Source: Candidatus Nitrospira nitrosa
GTDB taxonomy: Bacteria; Nitrospirota; Nitrospiria; Nitrospirales; Nitrospiraceae
Length of the DNA stretch: 64,000 bases
Reading direction: 5' to 3'
NCBI RefSeq assembly: GCF_001458735.1
Contig: NZ_CZQA01000010.1
Span: 1-64,000, forward strand
Shown: positions 38,295 through 46,724 of the stretch, in pieces
How the letters are laid out: the number at the start of each line of letters is the position of its first letter
Numbering within the stretch: the stretch's first letter is position 1
Program-made: the position numbers and the translations under genes
The notes under the pieces: model-generated
What the model was told of the DNA's origin: nothing
Databases searched by the model: none
What the model saw: the letters and a program-made list of their open reading frames with translations, nothing else

Positions 38295-39398
38295 TTACAA
38301 GAGAGGGGTAAAAGGCAACCCATGTGATTCTGCCACACCTGAATGCGTTACCTTCCCGTCTTTTAAGTTGACGCCCTTCGCCAAACCAGGATCAGACCGA
38401 ATCGCTCGCTCTACGCCCTCGGAAGCAAGACGGACCAAGTACGGCATGGTCGCATTGGTCAGCGCATAGGTGGATGTGCGAGGAACAATTCCAGGCATAT
38501 TGGCCACACAATAATGGGTCACTCCATCCACCAGGTACACGGGATCAGAATGGCTCGTTGGTCTGGTTGTCTCAATACAGCCGCCCTGATCGACGGAGAC
38601 ATCAATGATTACGGAACCAGGCCTCATCCGGGAGACCATTGCACGCGACACCAACTTGGGTGCCTTGGCTCCTGGAACAAGCACCGCCCCAATCACCAGA
38701 TCCGCAGAACAGACCGCTTCTTCAATGACCGCAGAACTTGCTGCACGAGTGACAATGCGCCCGTGATACTGATCATCAAGGCCACGTAACTGTTCAACAT
38801 CCAGATTGATGACCGTGACCTGTGCTCCTAACCCCACAGCCATACGAACAGCTGCTGCTCCGACAACTCCAGCTCCTAACACGACCACCCGACCCGGTTC
38901 TACCCCTGGAACCCCTCCCAACAGTACGCCGCGTCCCCCATGGATTTTCTCAAGGTATCGGGCGCCAATCTGGATCGACATCCGACCTGCGATCTCACTC
39001 ATCGGCTTGAGCATGGGAAGACTCCCACCCTTGGCCTCTGTCGTCTCGTAGGCAATTGCCGTAATCTTGCGGCTAAGAAGTTCTTTCGTCACATCCGGGA
39101 CAGCAGCAAGATGCAAATAGGTAAACAAGAGGTGACCGGGACGAAACAGCATACATTCCTGAACCAGCGGCTCCTTGACCTTCAGAATCAACTCTGCCTG
39201 TTCGAATAACTCAACTTTTGAATCGGCAATCGTGGCACCGGCCTTGCGGTATTCATCATCGCCAAACCCACTGCCCATGCCAGCCGAAGCTTCGACCAAG
39301 ACATCGTGTCCTCTCTGGCATAAGGTCGCAGCACCATCCGGCGTTAAGCTGACGCGATACTCATGATCTTTGATTTCTTTAGGAACGCCGATCACCAT
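38295..39398 (-). CDS. ald: Alanine dehydrogenase Ald
   Basis: NAD-dependent oxidative deamination of L-alanine to pyruvate and ammonia. 367 residues from the ATG at 39398 ([20 protein letters not shown]), preceded by GGGAGGGGA; longer starts are not family-like. Signature [14 protein letters not shown] and [10 protein letters not shown]; the Rossmann motif [23 protein letters not shown]; catalytic [17 protein letters not shown] minus-strand TATAAT at 39444-39449 is a likely -10 box, though no good -35 is seen. The next plus-strand gene is divergent from it. Confidence 0.96.
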   Translation of the reverse strand: MVIGVPKEIKDHEYRVSLTPDGAATLCQRGHDVLVEASAGMGSGFGDDEYRKAGATIADSKVELFEQAELILKVKEPLVQECMLFRPGHLLFTYLHLAAVPDVTKELLSRKITAIAYETTEAKGGSLPMLKPMSEIAGRMSIQIGARYLEKIHGGRGVLLGGVPGVEPGRVVVLGAGVVGAAAVRMAVGLGAQVTVINLDVEQLRGLDDQYHGRIVTRAASSAVIEEAVCSADLVIGAVLVPGAKAPKLVSRAMVSRMRPGSVIIDVSVDQGGCIETTRPTSHSDPVYLVDGVTHYCVANMPGIVPRTSTYALTNATMPYLVRLASEGVERAIRSDPGLAKGVNLKDGKVTHSGVAESHGLPFTPLL

Positions 39399-39566
39399 AT
39401 GTGCTTCCCCTCCCTTCGGGTACACAATGCTACATCCATCACTATTATACCTCGGACTTCTCCAGTGCAGTCTGGAATAGGCGCTGTGTTTGGAGTCCCT
39501 CCCGACCATGGACAGTCCGGAAAGTCCTGTTGTAAGATGCACACCTTGCATTATGAGGAGATAGCG

Positions 39567-39950
39567 ATGGACTCTTGGAATCACGCCTGTCAGGCCTGCG
39601 GATCCCCAAGCAACGCACTGACAAAGTTGTCGCTGGGAAAAGATTTTTTTGGACGCCCCTATGATCGTTTATCGCCATCGTCGGATCAAAACCCAAGGTG
39701 GTACTGTACATTCTGCTCCTTGCACAAACACTTCCAGCGAGATTTTCGCGACATCCTTGCTGAATTCGATAAATTGCGCTCTGGGTTCGCCTCTGAGCTC
39801 TCTAAGGCTGACGAATTTCGACGCGCCTCGCTGCGATTACATGAAATCATGACGATTCTGAACGCGCCCCAGCAGACATCCACATTGCTCAACAACCGCG
39901 ACGTCACGTTCTTGATGGAGCGGCTCAATACCTTGACAATGCCCGTCTAG
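39567..39950 (+). CDS. Small CxxC zinc-ribbon-like protein of unknown function
   Basis: 127 residues from the ATG at 39567, with GAGGAG six bases upstream; the open frame to 39363 runs into the ald promoter and is not needed. Two Cys pairs, CQACG near residue 7 and CTFC near 50, could bind zinc or iron. The rest is helical and charged (FRDILAEFDKLRSGFASEL in part, FRRASLRLHEIMTIL). I do not recognise the family. It is the first gene of a tight four-gene plus-strand set with two Fe-S proteins, which suggests a redox or cluster-related role. Confidence 0.7.
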   Translation: MDSWNHACQACGSPSNALTKLSLGKDFFGRPYDRLSPSSDQNPRWYCTFCSLHKHFQRDFRDILAEFDKLRSGFASELSKADEFRRASLRLHEIMTILNAPQQTSTLLNNRDVTFLMERLNTLTMPV

Positions 39951-39961
39951 CGATCACGTCT

Positions 39962-40315
39962 ATGCCACCATTTCAGAGACATATTTTCGTATGCACCAAC
40001 CAGCGTCCTAAGGATGACCCCCGAGGTTGCTGCGCCAACTTAGGATCTGAAAAGCTTCACGCCCATTTCAAAAGCGAAACCAAGCGACTCAATCTCAAAG
40101 GTCTTGTTCGGGCCAACAAGGCCGGCTGTCTTGACCATTGTGAACTGGGTCCCAGCCTGGTGGTCTACCCCGAAGGGGTCTGGTATTGGGTCGGAACAGA
40201 AGCCGACGTCACCGAGATCATGGAACGGCATATCCTAAAGGGCGAGATCGTCACGCGATTGCTCATGCCAGATCACCCAGCTCCGAACTCGCTGCCGCCG
40301 CTCAAGACGAGTTAG
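39962..40315 (+). CDS. Thioredoxin-fold [2Fe-2S] ferredoxin
   Basis: 117 residues, 11 bases after the CxxC protein. Pattern of the thioredoxin-like 2Fe-2S ferredoxins: HIFVCTNQRP, then DPRGCCANLGS, later NKAGCLDHCELGPSLVVYPEGVWY, and a final EIMERHILKGEIV. The Cys set (one in the VCT strand, one in GCC, two in CLDHC) can bind one [2Fe-2S] cluster. Such proteins serve as small soluble electron carriers. The electron donor and acceptor are unknown; the neighbouring 4Fe-4S protein is a candidate partner. Confidence 0.88.
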   Translation: MPPFQRHIFVCTNQRPKDDPRGCCANLGSEKLHAHFKSETKRLNLKGLVRANKAGCLDHCELGPSLVVYPEGVWYWVGTEADVTEIMERHILKGEIVTRLLMPDHPAPNSLPPLKTS

Positions 40316-40339
40316 CGCTGTAATCAAATAACCCACCAC

Positions 40340-40753
40340 ATGTCCACTGAAGACAAATGGAAGGCCAACATGGAGAAGGTGGCCTTCACGCAACGGTTTC
40401 CTGGACTCCTGCTCGATTGGCAATCCTGTGAAGGCAAGACAGTCCGGTCAGTGGTTCCGCTGACTGGTAAACCCGGCGCGGCGGTCGTCGTCTTTACCGA
40501 CGCAACCTACACCATCGCTCCCCCACTTGCGCCGGAACCTTGGGCACTCGGACAAGCTCTTGTTGACGCGCGGGCGCAGCTGGAGCCGTCGCATCCCGCC
40601 GCCTATGCGGAGTATGATCGGCTGGTGAAGAAAGACAAAGATGCATTGAAGTCCGCAAGAATGGAAAAGATTTTAGGCGCGATTCACAATAATGCGGAAC
40701 AGATTCCTGAGCTGAAAGATCGACTTAAAGAACTTGTCAAGGAATGGAAGTGA
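40340..40753 (+). CDS. Conserved-looking protein of unknown function in the Fe-S cluster operon
   Basis: 137 residues, no signal peptide or membrane segment. One Cys only (DWQSCEGK), so no metal site is evident. The N-terminal half is beta-rich (TVRSVVPLTG, AAVVVFTDATYTIAPPL) and the C-terminal half helical (AAYAEYDRLVKKDKDAL, IPELKDRLKELVKEWK). I cannot name a family. Its end overlaps the 4Fe-4S gene by 10 bases and its start is 24 bases after the ferredoxin gene, so it is almost surely co-expressed with them. Confidence 0.75.
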   Translation: MSTEDKWKANMEKVAFTQRFPGLLLDWQSCEGKTVRSVVPLTGKPGAAVVVFTDATYTIAPPLAPEPWALGQALVDARAQLEPSHPAAYAEYDRLVKKDKDALKSARMEKILGAIHNNAEQIPELKDRLKELVKEWK

Positions 40754-41046
40754 GCAGTCTGCCAAACAAAAATATGTTTGAGATCTTCTCGCAAGGTCTC
40801 TTTGAAGGAGTGAAGCCCATGTTGGTTATTCGTGATCATCTCGTCAGGCATCCGGACCGCTGCACTCACCAGGCCGTCTGTGTCCCGATTTGCCCGACCA
40901 GCGCCTGGCTTTCGACACCGCCCTACAAGTTTGATCCCTCACGTTGCCTCGAAAGCTGCCGATTGTGCCTTGATGCGTGCCCATCCCAGGCCATCTACGC
41001 CGTTTTTAAAAAAGGTGACAAGCTGCTGGAGCCGCAAAAGAAGTAG
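40744..41046 (+). CDS. 2x[4Fe-4S] ferredoxin-type protein
   Basis: Up to 100 residues. Two cluster motifs: CTHQAVCVPICP (first set, with spacing unlike the standard CxxCxxC because of the insertion) and CLESCRLCLDACP (second set). The starts are open: the ATG at 40744 overlaps the previous gene; a GTG at 40750 has AAGGA at good distance; the ATG at 40819 (MLVIRDHLVRHP) has AAGGAG eight bases upstream and would give a 75-residue ferredoxin. The cluster count suggests a low-potential electron carrier. It ends 6 bases before the converging squalene-synthase-like gene. Confidence 0.85.
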   Translation: MEVSSLPNKNMFEIFSQGLFEGVKPMLVIRDHLVRHPDRCTHQAVCVPICPTSAWLSTPPYKFDPSRCLESCRLCLDACPSQAIYAVFKKGDKLLEPQKK

Positions 41047-41052
41047 ACGGAA

Positions 41053-42108
41053 TCACACAAGCTGTTTCCGCAAATGTCCCCAGTAAGCTGTTCCAGCATA
41101 CCCACAGGCGATGGTGCCGGTTGTCATAGCCATGATTTGATAAACCTTACTGCGGGGAATTTTGACTTTCACACCGGGATTCAAGAGATCGGGAGAGTTC
41201 ATAACGAGCTTAAGCGATTCTCCGGCGGATAGGATCGGCCACATACAGGCCAGCCGTAACCGTGTTTCATGGCGTGGTATCATCATCGTATAGGCCCAGC
41301 CCTGATCGAGATGCTCTACCGCCATGCGAATCAATTTGTTCAGGACGGACCGCAATTGAGGCAAACACTTCTGAGCGAGTAAGTCCTGCGGCTTGAGTCC
41401 AACTTCGGTCAGCATCGTTTCGGGAATGTAACATCGACCCTTCTGAAGATCATGGGCGATATCTTTGACGATGTTCGTCAACTGCAGCCCCTTCCCAAAT
41501 CGCACCCCTTGCTCAGACATCTGTTGCACATCCCAGTCGGCAAGGGCTTTGCGATGGGCGCACATCAACACCGTCCAAAATTCACCGACACAACCGGCCA
41601 CGGAGTAGGTGTAGCGATCGAGGTCATCAACGGTCTTGAGCGCAGTCAGGTCGCCAGGGCCGGCACCTGGAAAGGTATTCAGGTCCATTTCCATGCCCTG
41701 CGTCAGGGTGACCATCACGCGCCGAATCCGATGTTGATCGTCCAATGAACAGACCTGAAATATTTCGAAACACTCATCCAGCCGTTCCAACAGAATTCGT
41801 TCCGCTGAATCTTGTTGCACAGAGCCAACGGCCTGTTGGATAGACCGGATCTGTCCCCAGTCAATCTGTTCGCCGACAAACTGCTCCCTGAGGCGGTGAA
41901 GAAACCCGAGCCGACGCGGTCGATCGATGAGTTCGGTATCTGCAATCGTATCGGCTGCCCGGGCAAAGAGATACGCGAGCCCCACCTGATCACGTACATT
42001 CGCGGGCACCACTACTAACGTCGTGTAAAACAAGCGTGAGACCTGTTTCAGAAGGTCACTGAGCAACGTTTCCTTGCTGGACGAGTCGATCGCCAAGGGG
42101 TGAGCCAT
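41053..42108 (-). CDS. Squalene/phytoene synthase family protein
   Basis: 351 residues from the ATG at 42108 (MAHPLAIDSS). Head-to-head prenyl transferase fold: the first Asp-rich motif DTIAD near residue 55 in LAYLFARAADTIADTE, the YCYxVAG-like YTYSVAGCVGEFW, and the second Asp motif NIVKDIAHDLQKGRCYIPE. The start SRLFYTTLVVVPANVRDQV resembles farnesyl-diphosphate farnesyltransferases. A C-terminal hydrophobic helix (MAMTTGTIACGYAGTAYWG) looks like a membrane anchor as in single-enzyme squalene synthases. No hpn or crt gene is adjacent, so squalene versus phytoene product is open; squalene is favoured. Confidence 0.88.
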   Translation of the reverse strand: MAHPLAIDSSSKETLLSDLLKQVSRLFYTTLVVVPANVRDQVGLAYLFARAADTIADTELIDRPRRLGFLHRLREQFVGEQIDWGQIRSIQQAVGSVQQDSAERILLERLDECFEIFQVCSLDDQHRIRRVMVTLTQGMEMDLNTFPGAGPGDLTALKTVDDLDRYTYSVAGCVGEFWTVLMCAHRKALADWDVQQMSEQGVRFGKGLQLTNIVKDIAHDLQKGRCYIPETMLTEVGLKPQDLLAQKCLPQLRSVLNKLIRMAVEHLDQGWAYTMMIPRHETRLRLACMWPILSAGESLKLVMNSPDLLNPGVKVKIPRSKVYQIMAMTTGTIACGYAGTAYWGHLRKQLV

Positions 42109-42390
42109 CACGTGATTCCTAGTATGCCTTCCATGCCGGTGAGCCCAAAAGACCTTTGAGTGAACATCATGAGAGATTTCTAACAGGAACCACCGGAAAG
42201 GGTCAACTTTCCATTGTACTTTCATTGACTTCCAGCACCTTGACTTTCATCACGACATTCTTATTTGTTAAAAGTAACGGCCTTTGAATACTGCGACTCT
42301 ATAAAATGGTTTGTGTATAATGTTGGCTGTTCCATGTTCAGGTTTTGAAATGACTGCATAGGCGAAAGCTTATCGCGAAGGAGGATATCC

Positions 42391-43305
42391 ATGAAGTGGC
42401 TTAAAGGTATTGGCCTGTTCCTGATTACAAACTTTCTCATCTTCATCACACTGTCATTCACGGCCAATCTATTGATCAACGCCGTACTACCGGCATTTGG
42501 AATTGATGTCCGTGGAGTATTCAACCAGCAACTGTTGGTATTCTCCTTGGTCATTGGATTCGGCGGGGCATTCATCAGCTTGGCGTTCTCCAAGCAAATG
42601 GCCCGTGCCATGCTGGATTGTCAGCAGATCACCCAACCCCGATCACACGCTGAGCACGTCATCTATGGATCGGTGCAAGAGATTGCCCAGCGGCTTCATA
42701 TTACGATGCCGGAAGTCTGGGTGTATGACTCGCCTGACCCCAATGCGTTTGCGACCGGTCCAAGCAAGAACAATTCAATGGTCGCTGTATCCACCGGCCT
42801 TCTACAAAACTTGAAGGAAGAGGAAGTCAAGGCCGTGCTCGCCCACGAAATGGGGCATGTCTATAACGGTGATATGTTTGCGACAACGGTTCTCGCCGGC
42901 CTAATGAATACCTTCGTGTATTACATCAGTAACTTTATCTCCCACCTGATTGCACAACCCAATCAAGATCGTGAGGAGGGATCTGCAGGTAATCCGTTCT
43001 TGGCGATGATCGTGTATTTCTTCCTACAGGTGGTGCTGACGATTCTTGCATCAATTGTCATTGGTTGGCACTCCCGCCGTCGCGAGTTTGCCGCGGATGC
43101 CTTCTCAGCGAAGGTCTACGGAAAAGATGCGATGATCAATGCCCTCCGTGGCATCGACCGCTGGGTCAACCGTGCACAATTTGAATACTCGAATCAAGAC
43201 GCCTTGGCCACCATGAAGATCGCAGGAAACTCTTCAGGCTTCATGCATCTGTTCGCAACGCATCCACCTATCGATGCGCGTATTGCGGCACTCGAGCAGT
43301 TGTAG
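42391..43305 (+). CDS. htpX: Protease HtpX (M48B)
   Basis: Inner-membrane zinc protease of membrane-protein quality control. 304 residues, preceded by GAAGGAGGATATCC. Two N-terminal membrane helices (to residue 65), the zinc site AHEMGHVYNGD (HExxH) near residue 150, two further helices around 170-230, and the third ligand Glu in SRRREFAADAFSAK. The typical tail LFATHPPIDARIAALEQL ends the protein. A TATAAT at 42316-42321 may be its -10 box. A strong hairpin follows the gene. Confidence 0.97.
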   Translation: MKWLKGIGLFLITNFLIFITLSFTANLLINAVLPAFGIDVRGVFNQQLLVFSLVIGFGGAFISLAFSKQMARAMLDCQQITQPRSHAEHVIYGSVQEIAQRLHITMPEVWVYDSPDPNAFATGPSKNNSMVAVSTGLLQNLKEEEVKAVLAHEMGHVYNGDMFATTVLAGLMNTFVYYISNFISHLIAQPNQDREEGSAGNPFLAMIVYFFLQVVLTILASIVIGWHSRRREFAADAFSAKVYGKDAMINALRGIDRWVNRAQFEYSNQDALATMKIAGNSSGFMHLFATHPPIDARIAALEQL

Positions 43306-43342
43306 GAGTTGTAAAGGAAGCAACCCGGACGCGGTTCGCCCC

Positions 43343-43370
43343 TGACGCCCGCCAAACCTGGCGGGCGTCA
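43343..43370. terminator. Perfect-stem terminator between converging genes
   Basis: TGACGCCCGCC and GGCGGGCGTCA pair perfectly over 11 positions around a 6-base loop (AAACCT). It serves htpX on the plus strand; its outermost three bases are also the stop codon of the converging gene at 43368. Confidence 0.8.
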
Positions 43371-43652
43371 CCTATTCCGATAGAACAGGATGTGTTCACG
43401 GTACTCCTGGATCGCCGCCCCCAAGGCAATCGATCCCAGTACGATATTGTCATCAAGCGCGGCTTCAATCTGGGGTTCATCAATCTCGACTTCATAACGA
43501 TCTTGGATATTCGTACGAACCGGCCCCTGCGATATATCGCGAGGCATAAAGATTTCCTTCCAGACTTCTTTTTCAACCAAGCACACCTCTCGAAACCGCT
43601 CATACAGCAAGCTCAACTTTTCAGGGTCGGTAATCCTGACACGATCCCCCAT
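43368..43652 (-). CDS. Small acidic protein of unknown function
   Basis: 94 residues, preceded by AAAGGAGACTC, a strong ribosome-binding site. Soluble, no Cys. Segments: ITDPEKLSLLYERFREVCLVEKEVW at the N-terminus (one Cys), FMPRDISQGP, RYEVEIDEPQIEAALDD, and a C-terminal helix LGSIALGAAIQEYREHILFYRNR in parts. I do not recognise a family. It follows the exported protein gene after 21 bases and is probably cotranscribed with it. Confidence 0.7.
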   Translation of the reverse strand: MGDRVRITDPEKLSLLYERFREVCLVEKEVWKEIFMPRDISQGPVRTNIQDRYEVEIDEPQIEAALDDNIVLGSIALGAAIQEYREHILFYRNR

Positions 43653-43673
43653 GAGTCTCCTTTCTTCTTGAAG

Positions 43674-44321
43674 TTACCTCGCCGACTTCTCATCCTGCGA
43701 CAGGGTGGACGTACTATCCTTGATCGTAAAGCGCATCATACCGACCTGATTCACAGCATGAAACGGTTGTTGCCCAATCGGCGCGATATAAATCTTGGCA
43801 AGGTAGTTGCCCACCATCCACCGATCGCCTGATCGTGTGATCTCCAGATATCCATACCGTTCATGGCCAGGTACTTCCAAGACATCCTTGCCCAACAGCC
43901 TCTCACCCATTTGACTGTTTGGTTCCTCTCGATACCATTGCACTCCGAATTGGGTCGGGTCTTCCAGGGGGGCCACTTCAAACACGATATAAATGGCAGG
44001 GATCTCCGGCGTGAAGACAGATCGAGGTTCGACAGGCTTGATTCGTGGATCTTGCGTATACCATCCTTTTCTCCCAAATGTATCCCATTCAACATCAAAT
44101 GCTCTGGCCATTTTAATCCAGGTAAAAAGCGACTGCGGGATCCCGATCTCCTGATAGTCAAATGATGGACTCTGAGTTGATCCAACCTCGGTCAATTCCT
44201 GTTCCTTCGGTGGGAGGAGGTCCTTCGCCTCGCCTGCCTGAGTACAGCAAAGCGTGATGGACAGCATAAGTGCCATCATAGAGCCCTTCGGCAATCGCCT
44301 GACAACGGCATCAGAAATCAT
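43674..44321 (-). CDS. Exported protein of unknown function
   Basis: About 215 residues from the ATG at 44321; an ATG at 44279 has AAGG upstream and would start directly at the signal peptide (MMALMLSITLCCTQAGEA). The mature part has no known motif I can see; it is beta-rich and Pro-rich in the middle (KPVEPRSVFTPEIPAIYIVFEV), with YGYLEITRSGDRWMVGNYLAKIYI near the C-terminus. Probably a periplasmic or outer-membrane-associated protein. It precedes the small acidic protein gene. Confidence 0.6.
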   Translation of the reverse strand: MISDAVVRRLPKGSMMALMLSITLCCTQAGEAKDLLPPKEQELTEVGSTQSPSFDYQEIGIPQSLFTWIKMARAFDVEWDTFGRKGWYTQDPRIKPVEPRSVFTPEIPAIYIVFEVAPLEDPTQFGVQWYREEPNSQMGERLLGKDVLEVPGHERYGYLEITRSGDRWMVGNYLAKIYIAPIGQQPFHAVNQVGMMRFTIKDSTSTLSQDEKSAR

Positions 44322-44429
44322 AGAGATTATCGTACTGACCTCGACCCTAGGGGTCAATTCCATACGGCAATCCGCGATGAAACCTTGTACTAGGTCCGAG
44401 GTATGGTAGAGTGCCTACAGTAGTATCGC

Positions 44430-45830
44430 ATGACTGAACAGCCCGTGCCCTCCTCGCATTCCTCCGAACGACCGCATCCTACAGCCTTAGACCCACATGA
44501 ATCCGGACGACGCTTCGGCATCCGTGACGGAATGTTCCAAGCCGTCGCCCAAGGAGGCGGTGAACACTATCTTTCAGCCTTCGCCCTTCTCTTTTCCGCA
44601 ACAGCATTTCAATTAAGTATCCTCTCGGCAATTCCTCAGCTTCTCGGCACCTGGGCGCAGCTGATTTCCGTCAAAGTCTTGCACTGGTTCCCAAGCCAGG
44701 CCTCCCAAGTCTACTGGGGCATTATCGGCCAATCCGTGGCCTGGATTCCCATCCTCGTATTACCCTTACTCTGGCCGGAACATGGGCCATGGCTTCTTAT
44801 TACAGGCGTTGCCGTGTATTTCACTTGCACTCATTTCACCTCCCCTGCCTGGAACAGTCTCATTACCGAATTACTGGACCCCAATGAGCGGGGAGCGTAC
44901 TTCGCCAAACGATCTCGAGTGGTTGCCATCACCAGCCTTCTGGTGCTCTGTTCAGCAGGGGCCTTGCTAAGCCTCTTTGAAAAACACGACCTACTATGGA
45001 TAGGCTTCACAATCATCTTTCTGACGGCAGGACTCTGTCGGAGCGCCTCGGCCCTGCTGCTCCGAACAATCACCGTGTTCCCTCAACATACCCCCAGTAG
45101 TACGCCAACAGGTTTTCTGAGTTTTCTTCGCACCGGTGTCTCCAATGACTTTCTCCATTTTTTACTCTTTTCAGGGTGCATGCACGCCGCAGTGCTGATC
45201 GCCGGTCCGTTCTTCGTCCTCTACCTCATTCAGGATCTCCATCTAGCCCATTGGCAATATGGGACCTGGCTCGCGGCAGGCATTCTGGGGCAATTTCTGA
45301 CTTTGCCAGGTTGGGGACAGTTCGGTGATCGTTTCGGCAATAAAGCGTTGCTCACTTTTACCGGACTCCTCGTTGCCTTCCTTCCAATGCTTTATCTATT
45401 CAGCAATGCCTGGTTCTTTCTTGTCACCGTCAATTTCTTCGGAGGGGTGGTCTGGGCAGGATTAGGACTTGGATTGAACAACTACGTCTATGATGCGGTA
45501 CATCAAGCGGACCGTGCCAAGGCAGTCGCCATCTCAAGTATCGTCAACGCCATCGGGTGGGCCATGGGAACCGTAGTGGGAAGCCTCTTGATCAAGACAG
45601 TACCGAATAGGCTTTATCTTGGAACCTTCACGCTAGAACCCGTCTCCAATATTCCGTTTATCTTCTTTCTCTCCGGTCTGCTCCGCCTGATCGTTTCAGC
45701 AACGCTCCTCCGGACGTTTCACGAGCCTCGCCAAGTAGAACAACGTGCCCACAGCCGACTGCTGTGGGAACTACCGTTCTTGAAACCGTTCCGACAATTC
45801 TCGCGTCGTCCGAGCGGTCTCAATCAGTAA
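44430..45830 (+). CDS. Major facilitator superfamily transporter
   Basis: 466 residues with about twelve membrane segments and a hydrophilic N-terminus of about 45 residues. The loop between helices 2 and 3 contains LLDPNERGAYFAKRSR, the MFS A-like pattern with conserved acidic and basic residues, and the second half has GQFGDRFGNKALLTF. The substrate cannot be told from the sequence. The 3' end overlaps the converging small lipoprotein gene by 7 bases. No regulatory gene is adjacent. Confidence 0.85.
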   Translation: MTEQPVPSSHSSERPHPTALDPHESGRRFGIRDGMFQAVAQGGGEHYLSAFALLFSATAFQLSILSAIPQLLGTWAQLISVKVLHWFPSQASQVYWGIIGQSVAWIPILVLPLLWPEHGPWLLITGVAVYFTCTHFTSPAWNSLITELLDPNERGAYFAKRSRVVAITSLLVLCSAGALLSLFEKHDLLWIGFTIIFLTAGLCRSASALLLRTITVFPQHTPSSTPTGFLSFLRTGVSNDFLHFLLFSGCMHAAVLIAGPFFVLYLIQDLHLAHWQYGTWLAAGILGQFLTLPGWGQFGDRFGNKALLTFTGLLVAFLPMLYLFSNAWFFLVTVNFFGGVVWAGLGLGLNNYVYDAVHQADRAKAVAISSIVNAIGWAMGTVVGSLLIKTVPNRLYLGTFTLEPVSNIPFIFFLSGLLRLIVSATLLRTFHEPRQVEQRAHSRLLWELPFLKPFRQFSRRPSGLNQ

Positions 45831-46051
45831 GAAACAGCCTCGGAACCAACAGCGCGATTCTTCTCTTCTTGTTTGAGGCGTTCAAACGATTTATCGGCGT
45901 TACTCTTGACCTGTTCCGGTGTCATTGTCGGTGCTGGCTTGAGTGACTCCGTCGCGCAGCCGGTCGCGCTTGCGACTCCAATCCCAATTGCAACCGCTAC
46001 TACCCAATACCTGCCTTTTACCCTCTTCATGATTGTTGGGAGCATCCTCAT
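45824..46051 (-). CDS. Small lipoprotein of unknown function
   Basis: 75 residues from the ATG at 46051, with AGGAGG six bases upstream. Signal peptide ending in the lipobox ATGC (SATGCATESLK), then about 40 hydrophilic residues likely to form one helix (MTPEQVKSNADKSFERLKQEEK in parts). Size and shape resemble small outer-membrane lipoproteins, but no family is certain. Converges with the MFS gene with a 7-base overlap. Confidence 0.65.
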   Translation of the reverse strand: MRMLPTIMKRVKGRYWVVAVAIGIGVASATGCATESLKPAPTMTPEQVKSNADKSFERLKQEEKNRAVGSEAVSY

Positions 46052-46128
46052 CCTCCTTGACCATGATCTACGATCTACCCATCATCATACCACCTCTCTT
46101 CACTGAATACTGTTGAGAATCCGGCTCG

Positions 46129-46157
46129 TTGACTCACTCGACCAAGGCAGGTATGCT
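46129..46157 (+). promoter_or_regulatory. Likely promoter of the yqeY gene
   Basis: TTGACT (46129-46134) and TATGCT (46152-46157) are separated by 17 bases. Transcription would begin near 46164, giving a leader of about 30 bases to the ATG at 46195. Confidence 0.6.
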
Positions 46158-46194
46158 CCGCACCACATACGATTTCACCACAAAGAGGCTCCTC

Positions 46195-46641
46195 ATGTCG
46201 CTCTATGACCGCCTAACCGAAGACCTGAAGTTCGCCATGAAATCGCGCGATCAGCTCCGCATGGATGTGATCCGGATGATCAAAGCTGCGGTGTTGAATA
46301 AGGAGGTCGAACTGAAACGCGATCTTGATGACGCAGAGATGAGTCGAGTCATGACCACGCTCGTCAAGCAACGTAGAGAGTCGATTGAACAGTTTGAGAA
46401 GGCGCAGCGTCAGGAATTGGCTGCCAAGGAGCGCCAAGAAATCGAGATCATTGAATCCTACCTTCCAAAACCGCTTTCACCGGAAGAGCTTGAGACCATC
46501 GTCACATCAGTCATTGCCGATACAGGATCTCGCTCGATAAAAGACCTGGGAGCGGCGATGAAGGCCGTCATGGCACGCCTTGGGGGACAGACTGTCGACG
46601 GCAAACTTGTCAGCGAACTCGTGAAGCGCAAGCTCTCCTGA
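46195..46641 (+). CDS. GatB/YqeY domain-containing protein
   Basis: 148 residues from the ATG at 46195 (MSLYDRLTEDLKFAMKSRD); the open frame upstream crosses the promoter and is not coding. YqeY family, related to the tail domain of GatB amidotransferase: VIRMIKAAVLNKEVEL, YLPKPLSPEELETIV, GAAMKAVMARLGGQTVDGKLVSELVKRKL (in parts). Thought to help tRNA-dependent amidation; the precise role is not established. It is followed by the response-regulator genes after 83 bases. Confidence 0.92.
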   Translation: MSLYDRLTEDLKFAMKSRDQLRMDVIRMIKAAVLNKEVELKRDLDDAEMSRVMTTLVKQRRESIEQFEKAQRQELAAKERQEIEIIESYLPKPLSPEELETIVTSVIADTGSRSIKDLGAAMKAVMARLGGQTVDGKLVSELVKRKLS

Positions 46642-46724
46642 CCCATCACGCAAGTGGTTTGATATACTGATCACATCCTATCTCAACTTCAGTTTCATCA
46701 GGTTTCAGCCGTAGAGTAAGAGCT

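Noticed and set aside
39363-39566. N-terminal extension of the CxxC protein up to 39363
   Set aside because: It would cover the ald promoter region and its start codon; the ATG at 39567 has an ideal ribosome-binding site.
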